Assembly (NCBI GenBank): GCA_035934385.1
Contig: DASYXY010000030.1
Span: 1 to 64,000 of the forward strand
DNA from: CF-118 sp035934385
GTDB lineage: Bacteria > Chloroflexota > Dormibacteria > Dormibacterales > Dormibacteraceae
Direction of reading: 5' to 3'
DNA: 64,000 nt
Shown: piece after piece, positions 7,649-16,248 of the stretch
Position numbering within the stretch: position 1 is the first letter of the stretch
Layout of the letters: every line of letters starts with the position of its first letter
Notes under the pieces: generated by a model
What the model was told of the DNA's origin: nothing
Databases searched by the model: none
The model's input: only the letters and a program-made list of their open reading frames with translations
Program-made: the position numbers and the translations under genes

Positions 7649-8803
7649 CTGTCTTTCTTCGAAGACCTGCGCGAGCGCGCGGTGGAGATCCACGTCGAGG
7701 ACCATCTGCGTGCGCGGCTCGAGCGCGGCGACCACCTGCGCGTCAAGCTCGGGCTCGACCCGACGGCGCCCGACATCCATGTCGGACACCTTGTGGTCCT
7801 GGACATCCTGCGCGCGTTCCAGGATCACGGGCATACGGTGGTCCTCATCGTCGGCGACTTCACCGCGATGATCGGCGACCCGAGCGGGCGCTCGGAGACG
7901 CGGCCGATCCTCACACGCGAACAGGTCGACGCGAACGCGAAGACCTATTTCGATCAGATCTTCCTGGTGCTCGACCGCGACAAGACGGAGGTCCACGGCA
8001 ATGCCGAGTGGCTCGGGGAGCTGAGCTCCGCCGACGTGCTGCGCCTGCTCGGCAAGGCGACGCTGCAACAGGTGCTGCAGCGAGAGGATTTCGCCCAGCG
8101 CTTGAAGGAAGGCGCGGCCATCGGCGCGCACGAGATCCTCTATCCGTTCAACCAGGCATACGACTCAGTGGCCGTCCGGGCCGACGTCGAGATCGGCGGC
8201 ACCGATCAGCTCTTCAACCTGCTGTTCGGCCGCGAGATCCAGAAGGCCTACGGACAGGAGCCGCAGGACATCGCGGTCTTTCCGCTTCTCGAAGGGCTCG
8301 ACGGCGAGCAGAAGATGTCGAAGTCGCTCGGGAACTACATCGGCGTGAGCGAAGCGCCGGAGCAGATCTATGGCAAGACGATGTCCATCCCGGACCGCCT
8401 TCTGGAGAAGTACGTGAGGCTGACGTCAGGACTTCAGCATCCCGAGATGAACGCGATGCTCGGGCTGAAGCCTCGAGATGCCAAGGCGGCGCTGGCTCGC
8501 CGTCTCGTGCAGAGGCTGCACGGGGAGGCAGCCGCCGCACACGCCGAACAGGACTTCGAGACAAAGTTCCGGCGCCGCGAGGTGCCGGAGGATGTGGCCG
8601 AACGCAGCGTCGCGGACCTCGAGGACCTGCCAGGCGCTCTGGTGGAAGCGGGGCTGGCGCGCAGCCGAGGCGATGCACGGCGTCTCATCGACCAGGGCGG
8701 CGTTCGCGTGAACGGAGAGAAGATCGGGCTCGACTGGAAGCTGCGCGACGGCGATGTCGTCCAGGCAGGTAAGAGAAACTTCGTTCGAATCCGGAAGCGA
8801 TAG
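7649..8803 (+). CDS. tyrS: Tyrosyl-tRNA synthetase (TyrZ-like), start uncertain
   Basis: Class I synthetase for tRNA-Tyr. The HIGH motif is APDIHVGHL, the KMSKS motif is QKMSKSLGNYI, and a C-terminal S4 RNA-binding domain is present (ALVEAGLARSRGDARRLIDQ). IGDFTAMIGDPSGRS fits the TyrZ-type subgroup. The first ordinary start is GTG at 7682, but the upstream frame encodes SFFEDLRERA, which resembles the family N-terminus, and is open back to the cvpA stop. CTG at 7649 is the best candidate start, although no clear ribosome-binding site is seen. With GTG 7682 the protein is 373 residues. Confidence 0.92.
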   Translation: MSFFEDLRERAVEIHVEDHLRARLERGDHLRVKLGLDPTAPDIHVGHLVVLDILRAFQDHGHTVVLIVGDFTAMIGDPSGRSETRPILTREQVDANAKTYFDQIFLVLDRDKTEVHGNAEWLGELSSADVLRLLGKATLQQVLQREDFAQRLKEGAAIGAHEILYPFNQAYDSVAVRADVEIGGTDQLFNLLFGREIQKAYGQEPQDIAVFPLLEGLDGEQKMSKSLGNYIGVSEAPEQIYGKTMSIPDRLLEKYVRLTSGLQHPEMNAMLGLKPRDAKAALARRLVQRLHGEAAAAHAEQDFETKFRRREVPEDVAERSVADLEDLPGALVEAGLARSRGDARRLIDQGGVRVNGEKIGLDWKLRDGDVVQAGKRNFVRIRKR

Positions 8804-8806
8804 AAT
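8801..8806 (+). promoter_or_regulatory. Possible -10 element (TAGAAT) for yebC
   Basis: TAGAAT lies at the very end of tyrS, followed by a GGAGG ribosome-binding site at 8823-8827 and the GTG start of yebC at 8840. No convincing -35 hexamer is present at normal spacing. A separate promoter for yebC is therefore only suggested. Confidence 0.3.
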
Positions 8807-8839
8807 CGACGAAAGTATGTTCGGAGGCTGCTCTTAGTC

Positions 8840-9598
8840 GTGTCCGGCCATTCGAAATGGGCCGGCATCAAGCACAAGAAGGCTGTCGTCGACGCCAAGC
8901 GGGGGCAGGCGTTCACGCGCGCAAGCCGTGAGATCACGATCGCGGCGAAGGAGGGCGGCGGCAACCCCGACGGCAACTTCCGGCTGAGGCTTGCGATCCA
9001 GAAGGCGCGCGAGATCAACATGCCGACGGACCGCATCCAGGGCGCGATCAAGCGAGGCACTGGTGAGCTGGCGGGCGAGAAGCTCGAGGAGATCCGCTAC
9101 GAGGGCTACGGCCCGGCAGGCGTGGCGATCATGGTCGACGCACTTTCCGACAACCGCAACCGCACGTCGGCGTCAATCCGCCACCGCTTCTCGAAGGGCG
9201 GCGGCAACCTCGCGGAATCGAACGCAGTCGGGTGGATGTTCGAGCGCAAAGGCGCGATCTCGGCTTCGGCCGGCAAGCAGGACCCGGAGGATGTCGGGCT
9301 TGCGGCCATCGAAGCCGGCGCAGACGACGTCCAGGTCGAGGGCAAGTCTGTGGACATCACCACGTCGCCGAACTCATTTGAGAGGGTGAAGGCGGCGCTC
9401 GAGGCGATGGCCGGCGTGACGATTGACAACGCCGAGGTCACGATGCAGCCCAAACAGACTGTCGCCGTCGACGAGGTCAAGGCGGCCGCGGTGCTGCGTT
9501 TGATGGAATCACTGGAGGAGGACGACGACGTCCAGCAGGTCTACGCGAATTTCGACATCCCAGCCGACGTCCTTGAAAGAGTCTCAGCACAGGTATGA
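8840..9598 (+). CDS. yebC: YebC/PmpR-family translational regulator
   Basis: A 252-residue cytoplasmic protein of the YebC/TACO1 family. Members were long annotated as transcription regulators and have more recently been linked to relieving ribosome stalling. It starts MSGHSKWAGIKHKKAVVDAKRG, the family signature, and continues with FRLRLAIQKAREINMPTDRI and YEGYGPAGVAIMVDALSDNRNRT. The GTG start is set by the family N-terminus, with GGAGG 12 nt upstream. ruvC follows after a 148-bp gap rich in hairpins. yebC next to ruvCAB is a widespread arrangement. Confidence 0.95.
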   Translation: MSGHSKWAGIKHKKAVVDAKRGQAFTRASREITIAAKEGGGNPDGNFRLRLAIQKAREINMPTDRIQGAIKRGTGELAGEKLEEIRYEGYGPAGVAIMVDALSDNRNRTSASIRHRFSKGGGNLAESNAVGWMFERKGAISASAGKQDPEDVGLAAIEAGADDVQVEGKSVDITTSPNSFERVKAALEAMAGVTIDNAEVTMQPKQTVAVDEVKAAAVLRLMESLEEDDDVQQVYANFDIPADVLERVSAQV

Positions 9599-9625
9599 AT
9601 GCAAAGAGTTGATGGGTCGCAAGTA

Positions 9626-9737
9626 GGCCGGATTCACTCCGGCCGTCTCCTAGCGTGCACTTCGTACGAACCACCTCGCGTGGCGGGGCGAAACCCGGGA
9701 TGGGGCCCCGCGGGGAAGGGCCGCAGCCCTTACCCGC
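9626..9737 (+). other. Structured yebC-ruvC intergenic region with two GC hairpins
   Basis: Bases 9626-9631 (GGCCGG) pair with 9639-9644 around a 7-base loop. A longer hairpin pairs 9710-9721 with 9726-9737 (11 pairs, one G/A mismatch, CGCA loop) and ends 9 bases before the ruvC ATG. Neither is followed by a T-run, so they are not ordinary intrinsic terminators. The second lies where the ribosome-binding site of ruvC would be expected. Confidence 0.5.
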
Positions 9738-9746
9738 GCTGTTCTA

Positions 9747-10238
9747 ATGCCATCTGACGGGCTGATCGTCGGCATCGACCCAGGGCTCGCCGGCACCGGC
9801 TTCGCCCTGCTCGCCGAGCCCAACCGCGTGGTGGCCTGCGGCACTGTCTCGACCATCCCCGGCCGCGAGGGCCCCCGCCTCGTCGCCATCGCGAATCATC
9901 TCAGGGCCCTGATCACCGAACACCATCCCTCGGAGGCGTCACTCGAAGAGTTGTTCATGGGTCGCAACGCCACGAGCGCGATCGGTGTCGCGCAGGCCCG
10001 CGGCGCGATCCTGGCCGTGCTCGAGGAGTGCCACGTTCCGGTGTTCGAGTACAAACCTTCGCAGGTGAAGATCGTGCTCACCGGCTACGGCAAGGCCGAC
10101 AAGTCGCAGATCCAGCGCATGCTCGCGGCGCAGGTGCAACTGCCGGCGGGGAAGTTGGACGAGCACGCGCGCGATGCGATCGCCATCGCGGTCTGTCATG
10201 CAAGAAGCCGGAAGTTCAACGGTGCGCGCGCGCATTGA
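9747..10238 (+). CDS. ruvC: Holliday junction resolvase RuvC
   Basis: Endonuclease that cuts Holliday junctions delivered by RuvAB. The RNase H-like fold is visible: LIVGIDPGLAGTG carries the first catalytic Asp, SLEELFMGRNATSAI the Glu, and KLDEHARDAIAIAVCHA the C-terminal acidic pair. At 163 residues it has the normal length. The end of ruvC overlaps the ruvA start as TTGA, and ruvB abuts ruvA, so the three resolvasome proteins are made from one coupled message. Confidence 0.96.
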   Translation: MPSDGLIVGIDPGLAGTGFALLAEPNRVVACGTVSTIPGREGPRLVAIANHLRALITEHHPSEASLEELFMGRNATSAIGVAQARGAILAVLEECHVPVFEYKPSQVKIVLTGYGKADKSQIQRMLAAQVQLPAGKLDEHARDAIAIAVCHARSRKFNGARAH

Positions 10239-10837
10239 TCGCGCACCTCAGCGGTAAGGTGAGGCGCACGGCTCCCGACTATGTCGTGCTCGACGTGGGT
10301 GGAGTGGGCTACCTGGTCAGCATCGCGGCCGGCACGCGCCAGCAGGTGCCCGCGCCAGGCGGAGCGCTCGAGCTTCACATCCATACCCACGTGCGCGAGG
10401 ACCAGCTTTCTCTCTACGGGTTCAGCTCGGCCGAAGAGCTCGAGCTGTTCGAGATGCTGATCGGGGTCGACGGCGTCGGCCCCAAGGTCGGACTCAACAT
10501 CCTGAGCGCGGCGAGCATCGAGGTGCTGAAGCGCGCGATCATTGCCGAGGACCCAACGCCGATTCGCCGCGCAACCGGAGTGGGTCAGCGCACGGCGGCC
10601 AAGGTGATCATCGAGCTGAAGCCGAAGCTCGACGCGGACGAGGCGCTCGCGGTTGTGCCGCGCGCCGTCGCCGCGTCAGGTGATGGCGTGGTGCCCAAAT
10701 CGGTCGAGGCGGCGTTGCGCAACCTCGGCTTCTCCCCTCAGGAGGCGCGACTCGGCCTGGAAGCAGTTGACTGGAAGTCGTCTCCGACCAGCGAAGACGC
10801 GCTGGCCACTGCGCTGAAGGCGCTGGGCAAGAAGTAG
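10235..10837 (+). CDS. ruvA: Holliday junction branch-migration protein RuvA
   Basis: A 200-residue tetrameric junction-binding protein. Start TTG at 10235, inside the ruvC stop (TTGA), gives LIAHLSGKVRRTAPDYVVLDVGGVGY, which aligns with the family N-terminus (OB domain I). The frame is also open upstream, but that part lies inside ruvC and does not look like RuvA. Helix-hairpin-helix domain II is visible at LIGVDGVGPKVGLNIL and RRATGVGQRTAAKVIIELK. Domain III, which contacts RuvB, is EAALRNLGFSPQEARLGLEA. Confidence 0.95.
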   Translation: MIAHLSGKVRRTAPDYVVLDVGGVGYLVSIAAGTRQQVPAPGGALELHIHTHVREDQLSLYGFSSAEELELFEMLIGVDGVGPKVGLNILSAASIEVLKRAIIAEDPTPIRRATGVGQRTAAKVIIELKPKLDADEALAVVPRAVAASGDGVVPKSVEAALRNLGFSPQEARLGLEAVDWKSSPTSEDALATALKALGKK

Positions 10838-11854
10838 ATGAGCACCGAGGATCGCGTCGTGGACGCGCGGGTTGACGACGAACAGTACGACCTGACGCTG
10901 CGCCCGCGCACTCTGTCCGAGTATGTCGGGCAGGCGCAGGTGCGCGAGAACCTCGGCATCCTTCTCGAGGCCGCGCGGCGCAGAGGCGAGCCCGTGGAGC
11001 ACGTGCTCCTCTGCGGTCCGCCAGGTCTCGGCAAGACGACGCTCGCCCACATCATCGCCAACGAGCTCGGTGTCGCCATCAAGGTCAGCTCTGGCCCGGC
11101 CATCGACCACCAGGGCGCGCTGGGGTCGATCCTGCTGAACCTCTCGACTCGCGACGTGTTCTTCATCGACGAAATACATCGCCTCAACAGCGTGGTCGAG
11201 GAATCGCTCTATCCCGCGCTGGAGGACTTTCGCTTCGACGCCGTGCTGGGCAAGGGTGTGGGGGCGAGCGCGGCAACCCTGCCTCTGCCGCATTTCACGT
11301 GCGTCGGCGCCACCACGCGCCAGGGCCTGCTCAGCGGGCCGCTGCGCGATCGCTTCGGCGCCGTGTACCGGCTCGACTTCTATTCGAAGGCCGAGCTGGA
11401 AAGCATCGTGCGGCGGTCGGCGCGCATCCTCGATATCGAGATCCACGAGGAGGCGGTTTCAGAGATCGCCCGGCGCGCGCGCGGCACACCCCGAATCGCC
11501 AACCGCTTGCTGAGACGTGTGCGGGACTACGCGCAGGTGCGTGGCGACGGACGCGCCACGGTCGAGGCGACCCGCGCCGGCCTCGCGATGCTCGACATCG
11601 ACGAGATCGGCCTCGAGCCACTCGACCGCAGGCTGCTGGAGACGCTTATCAAGAAGTTCAAAGGCGGTCCAGTGGGCCTGGACACCATCGCGACCTCGCT
11701 GTCGGAGGAGCCCGAGACGATCGAGGACGTACATGAGCCGTACCTGATCCAGATCGGGTTCATGGCTCGCACCGCGCGCGGGCGGGTGGCCACCGACCTG
11801 GCCTATGAGCACCTCGGGGAGCAGCCCCCGCAGACCCAGGCGCGCCTACTCTAA
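10838..11854 (+). CDS. ruvB: Holliday junction DNA helicase RuvB
   Basis: Hexameric AAA+ motor that drives branch migration with RuvA. Of 338 residues, the core shows LRPRTLSEYVGQAQVREN, Walker A GPPGLGKTTLAH near residue 60, Walker B VFFIDEIHRL, sensor 1 VGATTRQGLLSGPLRDRFG, and the C-terminal winged helix ending IQIGFMARTARGRVAT. It directly follows ruvA with no intergenic base. Confidence 0.97.
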   Translation: MSTEDRVVDARVDDEQYDLTLRPRTLSEYVGQAQVRENLGILLEAARRRGEPVEHVLLCGPPGLGKTTLAHIIANELGVAIKVSSGPAIDHQGALGSILLNLSTRDVFFIDEIHRLNSVVEESLYPALEDFRFDAVLGKGVGASAATLPLPHFTCVGATTRQGLLSGPLRDRFGAVYRLDFYSKAELESIVRRSARILDIEIHEEAVSEIARRARGTPRIANRLLRRVRDYAQVRGDGRATVEATRAGLAMLDIDEIGLEPLDRRLLETLIKKFKGGPVGLDTIATSLSEEPETIEDVHEPYLIQIGFMARTARGRVATDLAYEHLGEQPPQTQARLL

Positions 11855-11859
11855 GAGGC

Positions 11860-12066
11860 ATGGCCGAAGCCGGCCGGATCCTCCTGATATTCGGCGTGCT
11901 CATCTGTCTGATCGGCGGAGGCTTGATGCTGTTTGGCCGGTTCCACCTCCCGGGTGACATCACCATCCGGAGCGGCAACGCGACCGTCTACATCCCGATC
12001 GCGACGAGCATCGTCCTCTCGGTAATCCTGACCGTGGTCCTCAACCTGCTGTTCCGGCAGCGGTAA
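11860..12066 (+). CDS. DUF2905-family small membrane protein
   Basis: A 68-residue protein with two membrane spans (RILLIFGVLICLIGGGLML and IPIATSIVLSVILTVVLNLL) separated by FGRFHLPGDITIRSGN. The GRLPGDI..R.GN..Y.P pattern is characteristic of DUF2905. Members often lie beside ruvB or queA. Function is unknown. It starts 6 bases after the ruvB stop, with AAGAGG just upstream. Confidence 0.85.
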   Translation: MAEAGRILLIFGVLICLIGGGLMLFGRFHLPGDITIRSGNATVYIPIATSIVLSVILTVVLNLLFRQR

Positions 12067-12093
12067 CTCGGCTTTGCATAGACTTCACAGGCC

Positions 12094-13587
12094 GTGCAGT
12101 TAGTCCTCAGCTGGCCGATTCGGCTGTTGATCGTCGGATTGCTCCTGTTTTCGGTGGGCGTCGACGGCGCCGGCTACATATACCGGCTCGTCAACCACTA
12201 CCCGCTGACGGGCAATGTCCCGAACCTGCCGCCGAACTACTTCGGCTGGCCGCTCTACATCCACCAGGGCCTCGACCTGGCCGGCGGGACCCACATCGAC
12301 TACCAGCTGACCAACTTTCCGCCCGGTCAGAGCCGCGCGGACGTCCAGCAGCGCACGGTCGACGTGATCAACAAGCGCGTGAACGCGCTCGGCGTGAGCG
12401 AGCCCGAGATTCGCGGGGCAGGATCGCAGAACGACCGCATCACCGTGGACCTCGCCGGCGTGACAGCCGATCAGGCGCAGCGCGCGATCGGACGGATCAC
12501 GAAGCTCGTCTACGCGATATGGGTGCCCGACGACAAGGTGACAAACGGTCCGGAACCTGGCTACAAGCCGCAGCTCGCCGGGTTGACGGGAGACGACATC
12601 CAGAGCGCCACTGCGGCGCTCGATCAGAACGGCGTGTCGTGGGTCGTCAACCTGACGTTCACGTCGCATGGCGGCGACGTCTTCTCGAAGCTGACCCAGG
12701 ACAACGTCAACGCTTGTCCCGGCGATCCAGCGACCAGCCAAACGGCCAACTGCGCCCAGCGTCACCTGGCGATCTGGCTCGATCTCACCCAGAACGACAT
12801 CAACAACTGGGAGAACGCCGACTACGTGGGGACCGTCTCGCGGCCATGGGACGCGCCGCAGAACGCGAGCGACCCCACGCCGAAGTTCCTCACCGACCCA
12901 ATCACGATTGAGCAGATCACCGGTGGCCAGGCAGTGATCAGCGGCTCGTTCACGCAGGCCACCGCCAACGACCTGGCGACCGGAATCAACTCCGGATCGC
13001 TGCCGGTGACACTCGTCGTCCTGGATGTCACCCAGGTCGGGTCGACGCTCGGCGCCCAGTCGGTGAAGCTGAGCCTCGCGGCCGGCCTGCTCGGCCTCGC
13101 GATCGTGGTGATCTTCATGCTCGTCTACTACCGGCTGCCCGGCTTCCTTGCGAGCCTTGCCTTGCTCTTTTACGCGGGCGCAGTCTTCGCCGTGTTCAAA
13201 GCCTTACCGGTCACGCTGACCCTGGCAGGCATCACTGGCTTCATCCTGTCTGTGGGCATGGCGGTCGACGCCAACGTCCTGATCTTCGAACGCTTCAAAG
13301 AAGAAGTGAGGGCCGGCCGCACCATACCTGCCGCGGTCGACGCGGCGGTCCGGCGCGCATGGCCCGCCATCCGTGACTCGAACACGTCGACTCTTATCAC
13401 GTGCGTGATCCTCGGCTTTGTCGGACCTGCGCCGGTGAAGGGTTTCGCAATCGTCCTCGGCATTGGTGTCATCGCGAGCCTGATCTCTTCGATCATCGTG
13501 ACCCACAACCTGCTGGCGATCGTTCTGGCCTCGACCAGCTTCCGCCGGCCTGCGCTACTGGGAGTCGACCGTGCTCGATCCAGCTGA
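12094..13587 (+). CDS. secD: Protein translocase subunit SecD
   Basis: Membrane component that uses the proton gradient to help SecYEG export. At 497 residues it has an N-terminal anchor (IRLLIVGLLLFSVGVDGAGY), the conserved GLDLAGGTHIDYQL, a large periplasmic P1 region, and a C-terminal RND-type bundle starting near VKLSLAAGLLGLAIVVIFML with GMAVDANVLIFERFKEEVRAG. The GTG start follows DUF2905 after 27 bases. Its end overlaps secF by 17 bases, so SecD and SecF are separate proteins here, not the fused form. Confidence 0.95.
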   Translation: MQLVLSWPIRLLIVGLLLFSVGVDGAGYIYRLVNHYPLTGNVPNLPPNYFGWPLYIHQGLDLAGGTHIDYQLTNFPPGQSRADVQQRTVDVINKRVNALGVSEPEIRGAGSQNDRITVDLAGVTADQAQRAIGRITKLVYAIWVPDDKVTNGPEPGYKPQLAGLTGDDIQSATAALDQNGVSWVVNLTFTSHGGDVFSKLTQDNVNACPGDPATSQTANCAQRHLAIWLDLTQNDINNWENADYVGTVSRPWDAPQNASDPTPKFLTDPITIEQITGGQAVISGSFTQATANDLATGINSGSLPVTLVVLDVTQVGSTLGAQSVKLSLAAGLLGLAIVVIFMLVYYRLPGFLASLALLFYAGAVFAVFKALPVTLTLAGITGFILSVGMAVDANVLIFERFKEEVRAGRTIPAAVDAAVRRAWPAIRDSNTSTLITCVILGFVGPAPVKGFAIVLGIGVIASLISSIIVTHNLLAIVLASTSFRRPALLGVDRARSS

Positions 13588-14626
13588 GGAGAGGGACGCG
13601 CCGAGCACCGATGAAGCCGAAGCGGACGAGGATGAAGACCTCGTAGCTGAAGAGGCCGTCGAAGAACTCGAGGAAGAGCAAGAGCAGCCGGCTCCGGTGA
13701 AAGCCACGGAGCCACCCAGGGTCCGTCGCCTCGACATCGTCGGGCGCCGCAACTGGTTCTTCCTGCTCTCCCTGCTGATCATCATCCCGGGCATCGTCTC
13801 GATGAGCACCCGGCACTTTCTGCTGGGCATCGACTTCGCAGGTGGCACCGAGTTCACGGTCAGCTTCTCCAGCAACACGACAGTCACGGAGGTTGAGAAC
13901 GCTGTTTCCGGCTTGAACATCGACGGGACCGTCATCGCGACAGGTTCCGGCGGGTACATCATCCGCACCCCGCCGCTCTCACCAGCAGCTCAGAAGAACG
14001 TCGAGGACGGGCTCCAGCGATCGCTGGGCACGATGCAGCTGCAGCAGGTGCTCGAGGTGGGGGGCACGATCGCGCGGGAGACCATTGAGTTCGCCCTCCT
14101 GGCGGTGGTGCTCGCTTCGCTGGCGATCCTGTTGCTGTTGGCGATCCGATTCCGGAATGTGCCTGGTGGATGGCGCGCAGGATTCCAGTTCGGCGGATCG
14201 GCTCTAGCCGCGTTGCTGCACGACGTGTTCTTGCTGACCGGACTTTTCTCGATCATGGGCGCGGTGTTGCAGCTGCGCATCGGACAGATAGACAGCCTGT
14301 TCGTCACGGCCGTCCTCACGGTGGTCGGCTTCTCGGTGCATGACACCATCGTCGTCTTCGACCGGATTCGCGAGAACCTGCGCGTGAGCCAGAGGCTGTC
14401 GTTCGAGCAGGTCGTGAACCTCAGCATCATGCAGACGGCAGCGCGATCGATCATCACGAGCTTCACCGTCGTGCTCGTCCTGGCGGCGATCCTGATCGCC
14501 GGCGGGTCGACGCTGAAGGGTTTCGCCCTCGCCCTCCTCATCGGCATCGTGTCCGGCACCTACAGCTCGATCTTCAATGCCGCGCCGCTGCTGGTCGTCT
14601 GGAGGCGACTGCAGCCTGTTCGATAG
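13571..14626 (+). CDS. secF: Protein translocase subunit SecF with acidic N-terminal extension
   Basis: Partner of SecD, 351 residues. The first 35-45 residues are extremely acidic (many Glu and Asp, few hydrophobics) and precede the usual start RRLDIVGRRNWFFLLSLLII. The core has FAGGTEFTVSF, the RND bundle, VGFSVHDTIVVFDRIRENLR and the final TSFTVVLVLAAILIAGG segment. GTG at 13571 lies inside secD. A downstream start would remove the acidic tail, but none is better supported. The tail is presumably cytoplasmic. Confidence 0.94.
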   Translation: MLDPAEERDAPSTDEAEADEDEDLVAEEAVEELEEEQEQPAPVKATEPPRVRRLDIVGRRNWFFLLSLLIIIPGIVSMSTRHFLLGIDFAGGTEFTVSFSSNTTVTEVENAVSGLNIDGTVIATGSGGYIIRTPPLSPAAQKNVEDGLQRSLGTMQLQQVLEVGGTIARETIEFALLAVVLASLAILLLLAIRFRNVPGGWRAGFQFGGSALAALLHDVFLLTGLFSIMGAVLQLRIGQIDSLFVTAVLTVVGFSVHDTIVVFDRIRENLRVSQRLSFEQVVNLSIMQTAARSIITSFTVVLVLAAILIAGGSTLKGFALALLIGIVSGTYSSIFNAAPLLVVWRRLQPVR

Positions 14627-14640
14627 AGCTGAAAAGTTGT

Positions 14641-14663
14641 GTGGCCCGGGTTTCCCGGGCCAC
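14641..14663 (+). terminator. Perfect 10-bp hairpin after secF
   Basis: GTGGCCCGGG (14641-14650) and its exact complement (14654-14663) flank a TTT loop 14 bases after the secF stop. There is no T-run. It is probably a transcript-end or RNA-stability hairpin for the sec genes. Confidence 0.5.
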
Positions 14664-14712
14664 CTCCCGCAAACACCGCAAGCCATACCGGGTCGGTGGA
14701 CGGGGGGTTCAC

Positions 14713-14772
14713 CACAAGGGGGTCTGCCCCCCTTGTGCAACTTGTAAGGTAGAAGCAGGAAGCTGCTTACAA
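14713..14772 (+). promoter_or_regulatory. Structured leader of the rimP-nusA operon
   Basis: Bases 14713-14722 (CACAAGGGGG) pair perfectly with 14728-14737. Immediately downstream, 14742-14748 (TTGTAAG) can pair with 14766-14772 (CTTACAA), ending 2 bases before the rimP ATG. The candidate ribosome-binding site AGGAAG (14757-14762) lies inside this second structure. A competing stem, AAGCAG 14753-14758 with CTGCTT 14763-14768, shares bases with it. Regulation by leader folding is inferred. Confidence 0.5.
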
Positions 14773-14774
14773 AA

Positions 14775-15245
14775 ATGCCGACCTGGCCAATAACGTCGAT
14801 CAGAGCGCTGCTCGAGCCCACGCTCGAACACATGGGCTACGAGCTATACGCGCTGGAGCAATCGGGCCAGTCGGGGCGCACGCTGCGCGTGTCGATAGAC
14901 AGGGTCGAGCCGATCACGATCGACGACTGCGAGCGCGTGAGCCGCGTCATCGGACCTCTGCTCGACAACTCCTCGCTGGTCCCTGGACCGTACGACCTCG
15001 AGGTCTCCTCGCCCGGCGCCGAGCGGCCCCTGCGTGGAAAAGAGGACTACCAGCGTTTCAATGGCAAGCGAGTGAATGTGCGCTATCGGTCCGGGCAGAC
15101 GGAAACAGTCGTGGAAGGCCAGCTCGTCGCCGTCGACGGCGCCGGCATCGCGGTTCAGTCGCAGGGTCAGCGCGGGCGCGCGCCAGTGATCGTTCACATC
15201 GGATGGGATGACGTTGCCTCGGGCAGGCTCGCGGTCAGTCTCTGA
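14775..15245 (+). CDS. rimP: Ribosome maturation factor RimP
   Basis: A 156-residue 30S assembly factor. The N-terminal alpha/beta domain contains LEPTLEHMGYELYALEQ and LRVSIDR, followed by DCERVSRVIGPLLD and the signature YDLEVSSPGAERPL. The C-terminal SH3-like barrel is RVNVRYRSGQTETVVEGQL. It is the first gene of the rimP-nusA-ylxR-infB-rbfA run and overlaps the nusA start by 38 bases. Confidence 0.95.
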   Translation: MPTWPITSIRALLEPTLEHMGYELYALEQSGQSGRTLRVSIDRVEPITIDDCERVSRVIGPLLDNSSLVPGPYDLEVSSPGAERPLRGKEDYQRFNGKRVNVRYRSGQTETVVEGQLVAVDGAGIAVQSQGQRGRAPVIVHIGWDDVASGRLAVSL

Positions 15246-16248
15246 ACCGTCCACCGGCAGCCTCGCGGACGCGCTGAACGCGCTCTGCGCAGAGCTGGGC
15301 ATTCCATTGCCCGAGATGCTTCGCACCGTTGAGGACGCGCTGGCCGCCGCCTACATCAGGGCTTTCAGCCCGCCTGGATTCGTGACCGTGAAGCTCGACA
15401 CGGCCACCGGCGCGCTGAATGTAACCAGCCGCGTCCGCGATGCGAGCGGCAACGAGACCGTGGTCGCCCTGCCCTCTGAGGAGTTCAAACGCATGGCCGC
15501 TCAAACCGCCAAGCACGCGGTCCTGCGCCACATCCACGACCTCGAGCGCGACAAGGTCCTGCGCGAAGTTTCTGAGCATCGGGGTGAATTGGCCACGGGC
15601 GTGATCGATCGCATCGAAGGCGGGACTGTCTACATCGACCTGGGCCGCGCCGAGGGCGTTATGCCCACCGAGGAGCAGATCCCGGGCGAGCAGCTGCATC
15701 CCGGACGGCCCGTGCTGGTCGTGATCCTCGACCCCCAGCGCAATCACCGGCAGGCGCAGGTGCGCGTGTCGCGCGCAGCGCGTTCGTTCGTTCATCGCCT
15801 GCTGGAGGCGGAGGTCCCAGAGATCAAGGCGGGCACCGTGGAGATTCGCGCGCTGGCGCGTGAGCCCGGCTTGCGCAGCAAGATCGCCGTTTACTCCAAC
15901 GAGCCGGGGCTGGACCCTGTTGGGGCCTGCGTCGGACCGAAGGGCGTGCGCCACCGTGCGATCCTCAGCGAGCTGGCGAGCGAGCACGTCGACATCGTTC
16001 CCTGGTTCGAGGACCCCGAGGCGTTCGTGGCCGCTGCGCTCGGGCCGGCCAAGGTCGAGTCGGTTTCGATCGACCGTTCGACGCGAACGGCCACGGTCAT
16101 GGTGCCGCGCACGCAGCTCTCGCTGGCGATCGGCCGGGATGGGCAGAACGCCCGGCTGGCAGCCAAGCTCACCGGCTTCCGGATCGACATCAAGCCCAGC
16201 GACTCAGACCCACTGGTCGATGCCGAAGCGGCGACACCAGCCGGTTAG
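15208..16248 (+). CDS. nusA: Transcription termination/antitermination factor NusA
   Basis: RNA polymerase-associated factor for pausing and termination. Of 346 residues, about 20 of a non-conserved leader precede the N-terminal RNAP-binding domain (LADALNALCAELGIPL, AAYIRAF). The S1 domain follows (GVIDRIEGGTVYIDLGRAEGVMP), then two KH domains (VGACVGPKGVRHRAIL and LSLAIGRDGQNARLAAKL). It lacks the extra C-terminal acidic repeats of enterobacterial NusA, as is usual outside that group. ATG 15208 is the only ordinary start that keeps the N-domain. Confidence 0.95.
   Translation: MTLPRAGSRSVSEPSTGSLADALNALCAELGIPLPEMLRTVEDALAAAYIRAFSPPGFVTVKLDTATGALNVTSRVRDASGNETVVALPSEEFKRMAAQTAKHAVLRHIHDLERDKVLREVSEHRGELATGVIDRIEGGTVYIDLGRAEGVMPTEEQIPGEQLHPGRPVLVVILDPQRNHRQAQVRVSRAARSFVHRLLEAEVPEIKAGTVEIRALAREPGLRSKIAVYSNEPGLDPVGACVGPKGVRHRAILSELASEHVDIVPWFEDPEAFVAAALGPAKVESVSIDRSTRTATVMVPRTQLSLAIGRDGQNARLAAKLTGFRIDIKPSDSDPLVDAEAATPAG

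Noticed and set aside
9602..9746. A small structured RNA (6S, tmRNA or riboswitch) between yebC and ruvC.
   Set aside because: Two hairpins are present but no consensus of a known RNA class could be recognised. It is kept only as a structured region.
10028..10234. A RuvC-overlapping N-terminal extension of RuvA.
   Set aside because: The extension is a shadow of ruvC. TTG 10235 gives the exact RuvA N-terminus.
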